NCBI GenBank assembly: GCA_020056715.1
Contig: JAGVHG010000001.1
Span: 1-37,616, forward strand
Direction: 5' to 3'
Source of the DNA: Phycisphaerae bacterium
Lineage (GTDB): Bacteria; Planctomycetota; Phycisphaerae; UBA1845
Length of the DNA: 37,616 nt
Numbering within the stretch: position 1 is the stretch's first letter; each line of letters opens with the position of its first letter. Of the stretch, positions 18,682 to 27,561 are shown piece after piece. A program made the translations under genes and the position numbers. The notes below the pieces were generated by a model. It did no database searches and was not told the DNA's origin. It saw only the letters and a program-made list of their open reading frames with translations.

Positions 18682-19044
18682 CCCAGAGATAGAGATGAGG
18701 AAGCTGGTTATGAATTGGCCAATCTTCTCCTTCACGCCCCCTGTTCGGCATGGGGCACTCCGCCCTCAGCCAAGTCCGGCGTTCGGGAACTTGGGCGTGC
18801 TGAGCCGACGCGATTGTGATGGTGCGACGATGAAACCGCAGCGTGAACGTGTCGAGCAGGCGCTTCGTTCGCCAAAGCCTGCTTGCTCGCAGGGGAACAA
18901 CGGCTTGGTTAGAATACCTGGCGCGGAAAACTTGGGCGGCGGACTCCCAGCCCACCCCAGGTCATCTCCTGCCGACGCCGCGGAACGGATTCCGGAGCTG
19001 CTGGGCGCCGCGCCGTCCGTTTCCGCATCAACGAGGCGACTGCC
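18682..19044 (+). other. Intergenic region before K3, no supported gene
   Basis: Open frames here (for example 18695-19057) lack motifs and their codon pattern looks random. TAGAAT at 18910-18915 could be a -10 box, without a well-placed -35. A K3 promoter is expected here because the gap is the largest before the core operon. Confidence 0.4.
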
Positions 19045-22000
19045 ATGGCAAAACTGAAGATAGCCTGTCTAGGATGCGGAACGAGCTTGACCGTCGACGA
19101 GGTCCACCTTGGCAAGACCGGCCGATGCAAGCAGTGCGGGGCGAAGTTCCCGATCCAGCGGCCCGAGGTCGGGGCCATCGAGGTTACGCAACCAGCGGTG
19201 GCCAAGTCACCGGTGCAGGTTAAGCCGATGTCCGCCGGTGCGACACAGCCTGCTGGGGCGTCTTCACCGGCAGTGCATCAGGCCGCCGTAACCCGACCGC
19301 AAACACATGTTTCCGGCACCGGGCCGCAACCCGCGGACGTGACGGTTCCTCAGGGCGAGCCGAAGAAGCCTGAGAATGTCAAAGCCGCCGAGGATGCCGT
19401 GCCCGCCGAGTGGGACGTCGGCGAGGTCATTCTTGACACCTACGAGGTCAAGCACGTCCACACCGGCGGCGGGATGGGGCTGGTGTACCGTGTCCACCAC
19501 CGCAACTGGAACATGGACCTCGCGGTCAAGAGCCCCCGTCATGAGTACTTCGCCACAGAGGAGCACAAGGCGAACTTCATTCGCGAGTGCGAGACTTGGA
19601 TCAACCTGGGCCTCCATCCGAACGTCGTCTCCTGCTACTACGTCCGAACCTTGGGCGGCATCCCTCGGGTTTTCGCCGAATACGTCGAAGGCGGCAGCCT
19701 GAAGGACTGGATCGATAACCGCAGGCTGTACGAGGGCGGTCCGCAGGAAGCGCTCAAACGCATCCTGGACATCGCAATCCAGTTCGCCTGGGGCCTACAC
19801 TACGCGCATGAGAAGGGCCTCATCCATCAGGACGTCAAGCCGGCCAACTTGATGATGACACCCGAGGGCGAGACCAAGGTCGCGGACTTCGGCTTGGCGA
19901 AGGCACGGAAGGCCGCAGGTGAGGCTATGTCGCGCGGTCCGCACCGGAGCATCCTGGTCTCAAGCGGTGGCATGACACCGGCCTACTGCTCGCCCGAACA
20001 GGCGAACGGTGTGCCGCTTACGAGAAAGACGGACATTTGGTCGTGGGGTCTATCTGTGCTGGAGATGTTCACGGGCGGCGTAACCTGGATGGCAGGCCAG
20101 GCAGCTACGGAAGCCCTGACGGCATACTTGGAAGCTGGCTCCGAAGGCGAGTCTATCCCAACGATGCCCGGCGCAATTGCGGATGTTCTTCACCGATGTT
20201 TCCAGCGGAACCCAGACAACCGGCCGGAGGACTTGCTAGCGATCTCGGCTGTGCTTCAAGATACCTGTCATCAAGTCACGCGGGAGGCTTATCCTCGTGA
20301 ACAACCACAAGCTGCCCAACTGCTGGCCGATGGTTTGAACAACCGGGCGGTTAGCCTGCTAGACCTGGAGAAGAACGATGAAGCCGAGAAGCTCTATCAT
20401 GAGGCCCTAGAAGCTGACCCGCATCATCCCGAGGCAACGTACAACCAAGGTTTGCTTCTTTGGCGGTCGGGACGACTTACGGATGACGAGTTGGTGCGCC
20501 AGCTTGACGAGGTCCGCACGACGCAAGCCGACGACTGGCGCGTTGAGTACCTGCTCGGCTTAGTACACTTAGAACGTGGGGATCCTAAATCCGCTGTTCG
20601 CATACTGCAGCAGGCATGCACACGTGCGCCAAATGAGACTGGATTGCTGGCTACGCTCCAATCCGCACAGGCTAATGTTGACGCCGGCGGCGCATGTATC
20701 GGGGTACTTGAGGGACACACCAAAAGTGTCACATCCGTGGTATTCTCCCCAAGCGGGCGACACGTGTTGTCAGGAAGCGAAGACAACACAATCCGGCTGT
20801 GGGAATTACCAAGGGGCCGCTGCCTAGTCATTCTTGAGGGTCATACAGACGCCGTTAGGTGCGTGGCCGTTTCCGCCGATGCAAGTCTTGCCATCTCCGG
20901 AGCTTATGACAAGACGCTCCGGCTGTGGCTCATGGCCACCGGTGAGTGCCTCAGAGTATTTACCGGCCACACGAATTGGGTTACCTCGGTTGCGCTCTCA
21001 CACGACGGTCGCTATGCGTTATCGGGAGGCCGCGACAGAACCGTTCGCCTTTGGGATGTTAATTCTGGGTCTTGCATGCGCGTTTTTGAGGGACATAAGA
21101 GTGACGTACACTGCGTCGCCCTTAGCGTCGATGGCCGCCTAGCCGTGTCAGGTAGCGGCGGGGACTTGGGCACAGCCCGAGACAACACTCTTAGATTGTG
21201 GGATGTACACGCCGGCTGTTGTCTCCGGACACTCGATGGACATACGAAGCGCATAAACTCCGTAAGCCTGTCGCCGAATGCACAGTTTGCCGCTTCGGCG
21301 AGCTTGGACAGAACCATCCGCCTGTGGGATCTCGCCTCAGGTAAGACGGTGCGCGTGTTTACTGGCCATTCCCAGGACATAAGATCCGTAGTTTTTTCTG
21401 GAGATGGCACACTCCTTGTCTCCGGTGCGAACGATGATACTTGTCGCGTCTGGCGCGTGGGTACCAGGAGATGCCTGCGCACATTTCGCGATGACATCTA
21501 TCGCGTCTCCGCCGTGGCGGTATCACCTGATGGTTGCATGGCGTTGTCTGGCGGCCGGGACAAGCTGATTCGAGTTTGGCGAATAGCTTTTGGCGAACCC
21601 GCGCCGCAAGCCGTATGCCGTCCCACAGACTATACCGCGCTCGCGGCGTCAGGGCGGCGAGTAGAGCAGCTCATCCGGACAGCAGAATTGGCCTTGGACG
21701 GTGGTGACCCATCCCTTGCGTACCGCCTCGCGGCCGATGGCATGTCAATAGCCGGCCACTCGAGGTCCCCGTCCTTACTTGCGTTGCAGAGGAGGGCAGC
21801 CTTATTTGGGCGCCGCGCGGGCTTTCGTGCGGGCTGGTGTCTCCATACCCTGAAAGGACACGCAGGGCCAATCCATTCGATTGCACTCTTCAAGAGCAGC
21901 CATGTTGCCGTTTCGGGTGGAGGCGATGCTGACATTCGCCTATGGGAGCTCCCTAGCGGTAGTTGCCTCCGCACGCTGAAGGGACATTCCGGTGCTGTTA

Positions 22001-23007
22001 CATCCCTCTCGTTGTCGCGTGATTCACGACATCTTTTGTCTGTGGCCGACCTCGATCCCGTGAAGCTATGGGACCTGTCCAATGGCAGGTGTATCCTCGA
22101 GTTCGCAGGCGGTGTTGGTACCACTTGCATCGCCTTATCCGACGATGCACGATACGCCGTCACAGGAACAAAGGACGGTGGCGTTCGCCTATGGGAGCTG
22201 ACTAAGGGTGCCTGCCTCTGGCAATCGGAGGCGCAGGGCAGCGCGCCAGTATCCGTTGCGTTGTCCGGCGGGAGCCATCACGCGTGGGCGATTACTCGCG
22301 ACGGCGTGCTTCAGCTATGGCGACTTGGTACTACGGCATGTGTGCGCAGGACGGGAATAGGTTCAGGATTTGCTGAGCTGTTTCCTGAGCAGGGCCTAGT
22401 CGTCACAAAGGACCCAGGTGTTAGCGCGCTTACGGTTCTTGACCTGCTCATGGGAGAACCCGTTTGCACTCTGCATTGCGATGTAGAGAAGGTAAACTGC
22501 GTATATCTGTCATTCGACGGACACTTCGCGGCGTCAGCAGGTTTTGATAAGACGGTGCGCCTCTGGGACCTGAGCACCGGCAGGCAGATGCGAGTATTTG
22601 ATGGACATACGGAGCAAATCCGTGTAGTGGCAGTTACAGACGATGGACGATTCGTGGTATCAGGCGGTTATGACAATGTTCTGCGAGTATGGGAACTGAC
22701 TTGGGACTACGAATTTCCTGGACCCGACGATTGGAACGACCGTGCATACCAGTACCTGCAAGAGTTCCTTGCGCGTCGCACGCCGTGCGCATTTGTAAGC
22801 AGCGGGTTGTCAGTCCAGCGTGAATTGCCTGTGGCGCCCTCGACGCTCAGTACGGCGCCTGAATGGAGCGATGCGGATTTCGACGAGTTGGTGGCGGAGT
22901 TGCAACACCGAGGTTACGGCTGGCTTCGACCGGAGGGCGTACAGAAGAAGCTGGAAGAGATGGCTGCGAATTGGCAAGGCGCGCCGCCGTTGCCGTGGGA
23001 GAAGTAG
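19045..23007 (+). CDS. K3: zinc-ribbon / Ser-Thr kinase / double WD40-propeller protein
   Basis: The product has 1320 aa from ATG at 19045 with only a weak GAGG ahead. It opens with a ribbon (CLGC...CKQC), then a linker with VTQP, ATQP and VTRP sites, then the kinase: K162, catalytic H261-Q-D263-VKPAN, DFG and SPEQ. TPR-like helices, seven blades, a helical spacer, seven blades and the GYGWLRPEGV module follow. Blades 2-5 of the second propeller are strongly diverged and barely fit the WD40 pattern, unlike K1 and K4. The kinase-domain DNA is close to that of K4 (for instance around the glycine loop), so these two are recent duplicates. It ends 10 bp before the dead-Clp gene, at the head of the core operon. 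Confidence 0.92.
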   Translation: MAKLKIACLGCGTSLTVDEVHLGKTGRCKQCGAKFPIQRPEVGAIEVTQPAVAKSPVQVKPMSAGATQPAGASSPAVHQAAVTRPQTHVSGTGPQPADVTVPQGEPKKPENVKAAEDAVPAEWDVGEVILDTYEVKHVHTGGGMGLVYRVHHRNWNMDLAVKSPRHEYFATEEHKANFIRECETWINLGLHPNVVSCYYVRTLGGIPRVFAEYVEGGSLKDWIDNRRLYEGGPQEALKRILDIAIQFAWGLHYAHEKGLIHQDVKPANLMMTPEGETKVADFGLAKARKAAGEAMSRGPHRSILVSSGGMTPAYCSPEQANGVPLTRKTDIWSWGLSVLEMFTGGVTWMAGQAATEALTAYLEAGSEGESIPTMPGAIADVLHRCFQRNPDNRPEDLLAISAVLQDTCHQVTREAYPREQPQAAQLLADGLNNRAVSLLDLEKNDEAEKLYHEALEADPHHPEATYNQGLLLWRSGRLTDDELVRQLDEVRTTQADDWRVEYLLGLVHLERGDPKSAVRILQQACTRAPNETGLLATLQSAQANVDAGGACIGVLEGHTKSVTSVVFSPSGRHVLSGSEDNTIRLWELPRGRCLVILEGHTDAVRCVAVSADASLAISGAYDKTLRLWLMATGECLRVFTGHTNWVTSVALSHDGRYALSGGRDRTVRLWDVNSGSCMRVFEGHKSDVHCVALSVDGRLAVSGSGGDLGTARDNTLRLWDVHAGCCLRTLDGHTKRINSVSLSPNAQFAASASLDRTIRLWDLASGKTVRVFTGHSQDIRSVVFSGDGTLLVSGANDDTCRVWRVGTRRCLRTFRDDIYRVSAVAVSPDGCMALSGGRDKLIRVWRIAFGEPAPQAVCRPTDYTALAASGRRVEQLIRTAELALDGGDPSLAYRLAADGMSIAGHSRSPSLLALQRRAALFGRRAGFRAGWCLHTLKGHAGPIHSIALFKSSHVAVSGGGDADIRLWELPSGSCLRTLKGHSGAVTSLSLSRDSRHLLSVADLDPVKLWDLSNGRCILEFAGGVGTTCIALSDDARYAVTGTKDGGVRLWELTKGACLWQSEAQGSAPVSVALSGGSHHAWAITRDGVLQLWRLGTTACVRRTGIGSGFAELFPEQGLVVTKDPGVSALTVLDLLMGEPVCTLHCDVEKVNCVYLSFDGHFAASAGFDKTVRLWDLSTGRQMRVFDGHTEQIRVVAVTDDGRFVVSGGYDNVLRVWELTWDYEFPGPDDWNDRAYQYLQEFLARRTPCAFVSSGLSVQRELPVAPSTLSTAPEWSDADFDELVAELQHRGYGWLRPEGVQKKLEEMAANWQGAPPLPWEK

Positions 23008-23017
23008 AAAGATCACC

Positions 23018-24049
23018 ATGAGGATGTCCACTTCCATTGAGTTGGTGATGCAGGTAGCTGGGCAGGAAGCTGTCGCTGGTCGCTTTGACGAGTTCAGGCC
23101 GGAACACCTTCTGCTGGCCTTACTGAAGCTCGCGGAGATCCCGATTCTGGAGCTTGGCGGACTTGCCCCAGGGGCTGAAGTGATCCAACAGGTTGCCGCG
23201 GAAGTGCAGGTCGTGCGCCGCGAGCTGGCCACCCGTGGCATCGACAGCACGCAGGCTCGCAGGCGCCTGCGGGCCGAACTTGGGCGAGGAGCCTGCGAGA
23301 ATGTGCCACGGCCGATGCACAGGTCGGAGGCTACCAGGAAGATCTTCGACGAGGCCGCGAAGCTTGCACACGCAGAACGCTCTCCGGTCATAACTGTCCT
23401 CCATCTCTTGATCGCATTGCTAGCAAACCCCACCACAGCGATGGTCAAGGTCCTGGGCGGAGGCGCCTTCCAGAAAGGAGCCGGACAAGGCAAGTCGCCT
23501 CTCCTTGATCGCTACGGCAAGGATCTGACCCTGCTCGCCAAAGAAGGCAAACTCCAGGACGTTCAAGGTCGGGAGGCAGATACGAAGGCTCTGTTGTGGT
23601 TCCTTGCCTCCACAGGTCGATCTGCGGCGCTCCTTATCACAGATCTCCATGAGGTGGCCCGGGACGTTGTCATTGCCGCAGCCGCAGCGATTTCGGGCGG
23701 CAAAGCGGAGGCCGGCCTCAAGGACTATCGAATCCTAGACATCAGCGACACCTGCCAACCCGACACCCCTGGAGGTTTGGCGAACCTCCAAGCAATGTTG
23801 GAAGAAGCTGCTGCCTCCAGCAACATCGTGCTATTCGTCCCTGCTGTGGATGCTCATGCAGAACGCAAACCCAATGAACGGGTCAACTTACTGCGCGCCG
23901 GTATCGAAAAGCGACGGGCGAAGATCATCTGCCGTGCATCGGCCGAGGCGTACTCGGCCCTCTTAGCCCCTGACACCGCCTGGCGCCGCTTGACTCAGCC
24001 GATCTGGCTGCGCGAACGTGTCGACGACACGATGCCGCAGGAACTGTGA
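23018..24049 (+). CDS. Clp-N protein with a degenerate (ATP-dead) AAA+ module
   Basis: The product has 343 aa. ATG at 23018 follows the K3 stop by 10 bp. Residues 1-150 form a double Clp-N repeat (FDEFRPEHLLLALLKL, later SPVITVLHLLIALLAN). It continues with LLDRYGKDLTLLAKEGKL, the same junction as in the Clp protein at 13299-15710 ([18 protein letters not shown]). The expected Walker A is replaced by ALLITDLHEVARDVV with no GxxxxGK[ST], and the Walker B strand reads NIVLFVPAVDAH, lacking the DE pair. It therefore aligns with the first half of a Clp ATPase that has lost nucleotide chemistry but kept its frame. It is likely a substrate-recognition or scaffold partner of the fusion protease encoded 13 bp downstream. 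Confidence 0.85.
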   Translation: MRMSTSIELVMQVAGQEAVAGRFDEFRPEHLLLALLKLAEIPILELGGLAPGAEVIQQVAAEVQVVRRELATRGIDSTQARRRLRAELGRGACENVPRPMHRSEATRKIFDEAAKLAHAERSPVITVLHLLIALLANPTTAMVKVLGGGAFQKGAGQGKSPLLDRYGKDLTLLAKEGKLQDVQGREADTKALLWFLASTGRSAALLITDLHEVARDVVIAAAAAISGGKAEAGLKDYRILDISDTCQPDTPGGLANLQAMLEEAAASSNIVLFVPAVDAHAERKPNERVNLLRAGIEKRRAKIICRASAEAYSALLAPDTAWRRLTQPIWLRERVDDTMPQEL

Positions 24050-24062
24050 TAGGAAGCGGGCG

Positions 24063-27000
24063 ATGTTTACCGAGAAGGCACAGGCTGTCATTGACCTCGC
24101 CAAGGACTTGGCATCCGGTGATGGGGCCACGGAGTTGGGCCTCATGCACCTGCTGGCGTCCATGACGAGGCATGCGGAAGGTCGAGTGCTGCTGGCCGAA
24201 GCAGCCGGCCTGACGCCAGATCAGATTCGGAAAGTTTGCCCCGAGATTCCCGAGCCGGCCCCGTGTCCTGGAAAATTACCCCTTGGTCTATCGGTGCGAG
24301 ATGTTCTCAACACGGCCAAGAGCCTTGCGGAGGAGATCCCTGACCGAACGCATCCCGGCCTGATCGACATAAGGCACGTGGCGTGCGCGATCGCTTCGTC
24401 AGGACCAGCAGCCGAAGTGCTGAAAGTGGCTACCCGATCTCGTGAAGCAACCTTGGCGATGCTGGCCTCCTGGTACGAAAGAGATCCTCTGGTGCCGGGG
24501 CTTGACGAGCTGACGGACCGGCTTCGCCGGCTGCGGGACGAACTCTTGAAGAAGGTGTTCGGCCAGGACCACGCGGTGCATGCGTTCGTGGAAGGCATGT
24601 TCAACGCGGAGATCGTTGCCGCAGCCGACACGGCCCGCAAAGGGCCCCAAGGGATCTTCGTCTTCGCCGGCCCTCCCGGCGTGGGCAAGACCTACCTGGC
24701 GGAGTTGGGCGCTTCCATGCTTGCCCGGCCATTCAAACGGTTCGACATGACGGCGTTCTCCGGCCACGAGCAGAATGATGGCCTGATCGGCATGGCCAGG
24801 ATGTACCACGGCGCACACCCGGGGAGGCTGACGGAGTTCGTGGAAAAGAACCCTAATGCCGTGCTGCTGTTCGATGAGATCGAGAAGGCCCATCAGAACA
24901 CCATTCAGCTTTTTCTCCAGGTGCTTGACGCGGGAGCGCTGGAGGACAAGTTCCATGAACGCGACGTTCACTTCCGAGACACCATCATTATCTTCACGAC
25001 GAATGCGGGGCGTTCTCTTTACGACCGCCCGAATGCCAGCGGCATCCATCAGGTCAGCGCATCGTTCCATCGCAGGACCATCCTGAGCGCCCTGGAAACC
25101 GAAACCGATCCCCGGACGGGACAGCCGTACTTTCCGCCCGCGATTTGCTCGCGTATGGCCACGGGGTATCCCGTTCTCTTCAACCACCTTGGTGTCAATG
25201 AGCTTGAGCGTGTCGTGAGCGCGGAGCTCGCCCGCGTCGGTGGCCTCATTGAGCGACAATACTACAAACAAGTGGCGTTCGAAGAGCGCATTCCGATGTG
25301 CCTAGTCCTGCGGGAAGGCGCGCGTTCAGATGCCCGAACGCTGCGGTCCCAGACGGAGGCCTTTGTCAAGAGCGAGATTCTCAAGGTCTGCCAGTTGTTC
25401 GAGACCGACCGCCTCGAGGACGCGCTGGCTCAGGTGGACACCATTCGCTTTGCCTTGGATCAGGATTTCCAGCAGGCCGGCTCAGATGTTGCCTCGCTGT
25501 TTGAGAGAGAGGACAAGCCCCATCTGCTGCTTGTAGCGGCGGAAGAACTAGCGGGCCCTTACAGGGCACAGATGACGGATGTGGATTGGCACTCAGCTCA
25601 GACTGCCGACGCCGCACTGGAGATCTTGGCCGAGCATGATGTGGACATGGTCTTGTTGGACATCTGGATTGGCCGGATCGCCAGCCGTCCGACTGTAACC
25701 ATGCGGCAGTTCGACCGGGCTCCTGCGGCTGCCCGGGGCTTGGCCGCAGGCCAAGAACTCCTTAGGAAGCTACACGAACGGGCACCGGCTATTCCAGTTT
25801 ACCTGCTTGGGTTGGATGAACCTTCCGGCGGACCCGCCATGGGCGGGCACATTGACGAAGAGCTTCTGATGGCCTGCATCCGTGGGGGCGGCGCCCGCGG
25901 GATAGTGTCGAGCTGCCTTCTGGACGAGACCGCCACCGACTGGCAGGCACGCCGCGACCGTCTTGCCTTCGAACTGCTGGCTGTTTGCGAGCGACTGTAT
26001 CGCGAGAAGACGGCGGACCGTCTTGGGCGGGAACACAAGGTCTTGGCCTTTGAGACCGCGCCTCGCTTCGACCGGTTGAGCAGCGAGATCGTCATCCGCT
26101 TACGGGATCTACGTCTGTCCCGCGCCATCGCCGCGGCTGACGCTGGAGAGATCCTTGAGGATGTCGAGCGGCCGCGGGTCAAGTTCGATGACGTGATCGG
26201 GGCTAACGCCGCCAAGGAAGAGCTGCAGTTCTTCGTCGATTACCTCAGGAATCCCAAGCGATTCGCCGCCTTGGGCCTCAAACCGCCCAAGGGCGTGCTG
26301 CTCTACGGGCCCCCCGGCACCGGCAAGACCATGCTGGCTCGTGCGATTGCGGGTGAATCCGACGTGGCGTTCCTCACTGCTTCCGCGAGCAGCTTTGTGA
26401 CGATCTGGCAAGGTAGCGGGCCGCAGAATGTCCGCGACCTGTTTGTCCGGGCACGCCGCTATGCCCCCGCCATTGTCTTCATCGATGAGATTGACGCCAT
26501 CGGTCGCCCCCGCACCGGAGCAGCCGGCGGTGCCCAAGCGAGTGAGAACACACTCAATGCGCTGCTGACTGAAATGGACGGGTTCACGAGCCCATCGGCG
26601 GACCGGCCGGTGTTTGTCCTGGCGGCGACGAACTTTCGTGTCCAGTCCGAAGACCGAGATTCGCCGGAGCGATCGACCCGGACGTTGGACCCGGCTTTGG
26701 TGAGACGGTTCTCCAGGTCGATTCTGGTGGACCTCCCCGACACTGCTGCAAGGAAGCAATACCTCTTCCTTCGCGTCGGCGAGGCAAAACGGGCAAACGT
26801 TTCGAATGCCGCCTTGGAGCTTCTTGCCGAGAAATCCGTCGGCATGAGCGTCGCCGATCTCGAACAGGTCATCGATACCGCTGGCCGGAGGGCCGCCAAG
26901 GGGGATGGCCAGATCACGGATGACATTCTTCTGGAGGCGATAGACGCCGCTCGGGAGGGCGAAGCGAAGCAGTGGTCGCCGGAGTTCCTCGAACGGACGG

Positions 27001-27554
27001 CCCGGCACGAGGGTGGCCATACGATCATTTACTGGCTATGCGGCTGGCTGTCACCGGAGGTCTCGATCATCGCCAGGGGCGACCACGGCGGCGGAATGAG
27101 GCGATGCGAAGCGGAGATCAAACGCGAAAGCCTGACGCGAGATGAGATGCTGGCGCGGATACGGGTTTCGCTGGGCGGCCGGGCTGCGGAGATGCTCTAC
27201 TACGGTCAGGGTGCCGGCGTTGCCACTGGGGCATCGGGAGACCTGGAGAGCGCCACGAACCTTGCGCGTCAGATGATTTGCCGCTACGGCATGGACGAGG
27301 AGTTCGGTCTACTGGCCGTGCCCGAACTCGTTTCCCGCCCAGAAGCCGTCGGCACACCAGTTTACCAAGAAGTCAATCGCCGCGCTGGCGCACTTCTCAA
27401 GGAGCAGATGGGTGTGGCGCTAAAGCTCCTCGAACAGCACAGGAACCACCTGGACGCCGTAGCTGAGGCCTTGCTCGGGAAAAACAGGCTCTACCGCGCG
27501 GACCTGGAAACCATGCTTCCGCCATCTACCCGGCCTGCCGGTGGAGGGGGATAG
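24063..27554 (+). CDS. Clp-N / AAA+ / receiver-like / FtsH AAA+ / M41 peptidase fusion
   Basis: The product has 1163 aa; AGGAAG lies six bases before the ATG. Order: Clp-N double repeat about 1-130 (FTEKAQAVIDLAKDLA); a Clp AAA2-like module with GPPGVGKT at 203-210, [11 protein letters not shown] and the IIIFTTNAG sensor; a receiver-like domain about 487-618 that keeps the VLLDI aspartate but lacks the acidic pair and lysine; an FtsH-type AAA with GPPGTGKT at 749-756 and FIDEID at 806-811; and an M41 metalloprotease with HEGGH at 982-986 (usually HEAGH) and the later ligand motif GASGDLESAT. The FtsH membrane anchor is absent, so the enzyme should be soluble. The pore loop reads FVTIWQG rather than FV..FVG. 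Two motors in series on one peptidase are unusual. Its place between two kinases suggests phosphorylation-controlled proteolysis. Confidence 0.9.
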   Translation: MFTEKAQAVIDLAKDLASGDGATELGLMHLLASMTRHAEGRVLLAEAAGLTPDQIRKVCPEIPEPAPCPGKLPLGLSVRDVLNTAKSLAEEIPDRTHPGLIDIRHVACAIASSGPAAEVLKVATRSREATLAMLASWYERDPLVPGLDELTDRLRRLRDELLKKVFGQDHAVHAFVEGMFNAEIVAAADTARKGPQGIFVFAGPPGVGKTYLAELGASMLARPFKRFDMTAFSGHEQNDGLIGMARMYHGAHPGRLTEFVEKNPNAVLLFDEIEKAHQNTIQLFLQVLDAGALEDKFHERDVHFRDTIIIFTTNAGRSLYDRPNASGIHQVSASFHRRTILSALETETDPRTGQPYFPPAICSRMATGYPVLFNHLGVNELERVVSAELARVGGLIERQYYKQVAFEERIPMCLVLREGARSDARTLRSQTEAFVKSEILKVCQLFETDRLEDALAQVDTIRFALDQDFQQAGSDVASLFEREDKPHLLLVAAEELAGPYRAQMTDVDWHSAQTADAALEILAEHDVDMVLLDIWIGRIASRPTVTMRQFDRAPAAARGLAAGQELLRKLHERAPAIPVYLLGLDEPSGGPAMGGHIDEELLMACIRGGGARGIVSSCLLDETATDWQARRDRLAFELLAVCERLYREKTADRLGREHKVLAFETAPRFDRLSSEIVIRLRDLRLSRAIAAADAGEILEDVERPRVKFDDVIGANAAKEELQFFVDYLRNPKRFAALGLKPPKGVLLYGPPGTGKTMLARAIAGESDVAFLTASASSFVTIWQGSGPQNVRDLFVRARRYAPAIVFIDEIDAIGRPRTGAAGGAQASENTLNALLTEMDGFTSPSADRPVFVLAATNFRVQSEDRDSPERSTRTLDPALVRRFSRSILVDLPDTAARKQYLFLRVGEAKRANVSNAALELLAEKSVGMSVADLEQVIDTAGRRAAKGDGQITDDILLEAIDAAREGEAKQWSPEFLERTARHEGGHTIIYWLCGWLSPEVSIIARGDHGGGMRRCEAEIKRESLTRDEMLARIRVSLGGRAAEMLYYGQGAGVATGASGDLESATNLARQMICRYGMDEEFGLLAVPELVSRPEAVGTPVYQEVNRRAGALLKEQMGVALKLLEQHRNHLDAVAEALLGKNRLYRADLETMLPPSTRPAGGGG

Positions 27555-27561
27555 GAGAGCC

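Noticed and set aside
18695-19057. 120-codon plus-strand frame before K3
   Set aside because: No motif, overlaps the K3 start in another frame, and has random-looking composition.
26109-27020. 303-codon minus-strand frame over the FtsH part
   Set aside because: Antisense to conserved AAA and peptidase motifs with no independent signal.
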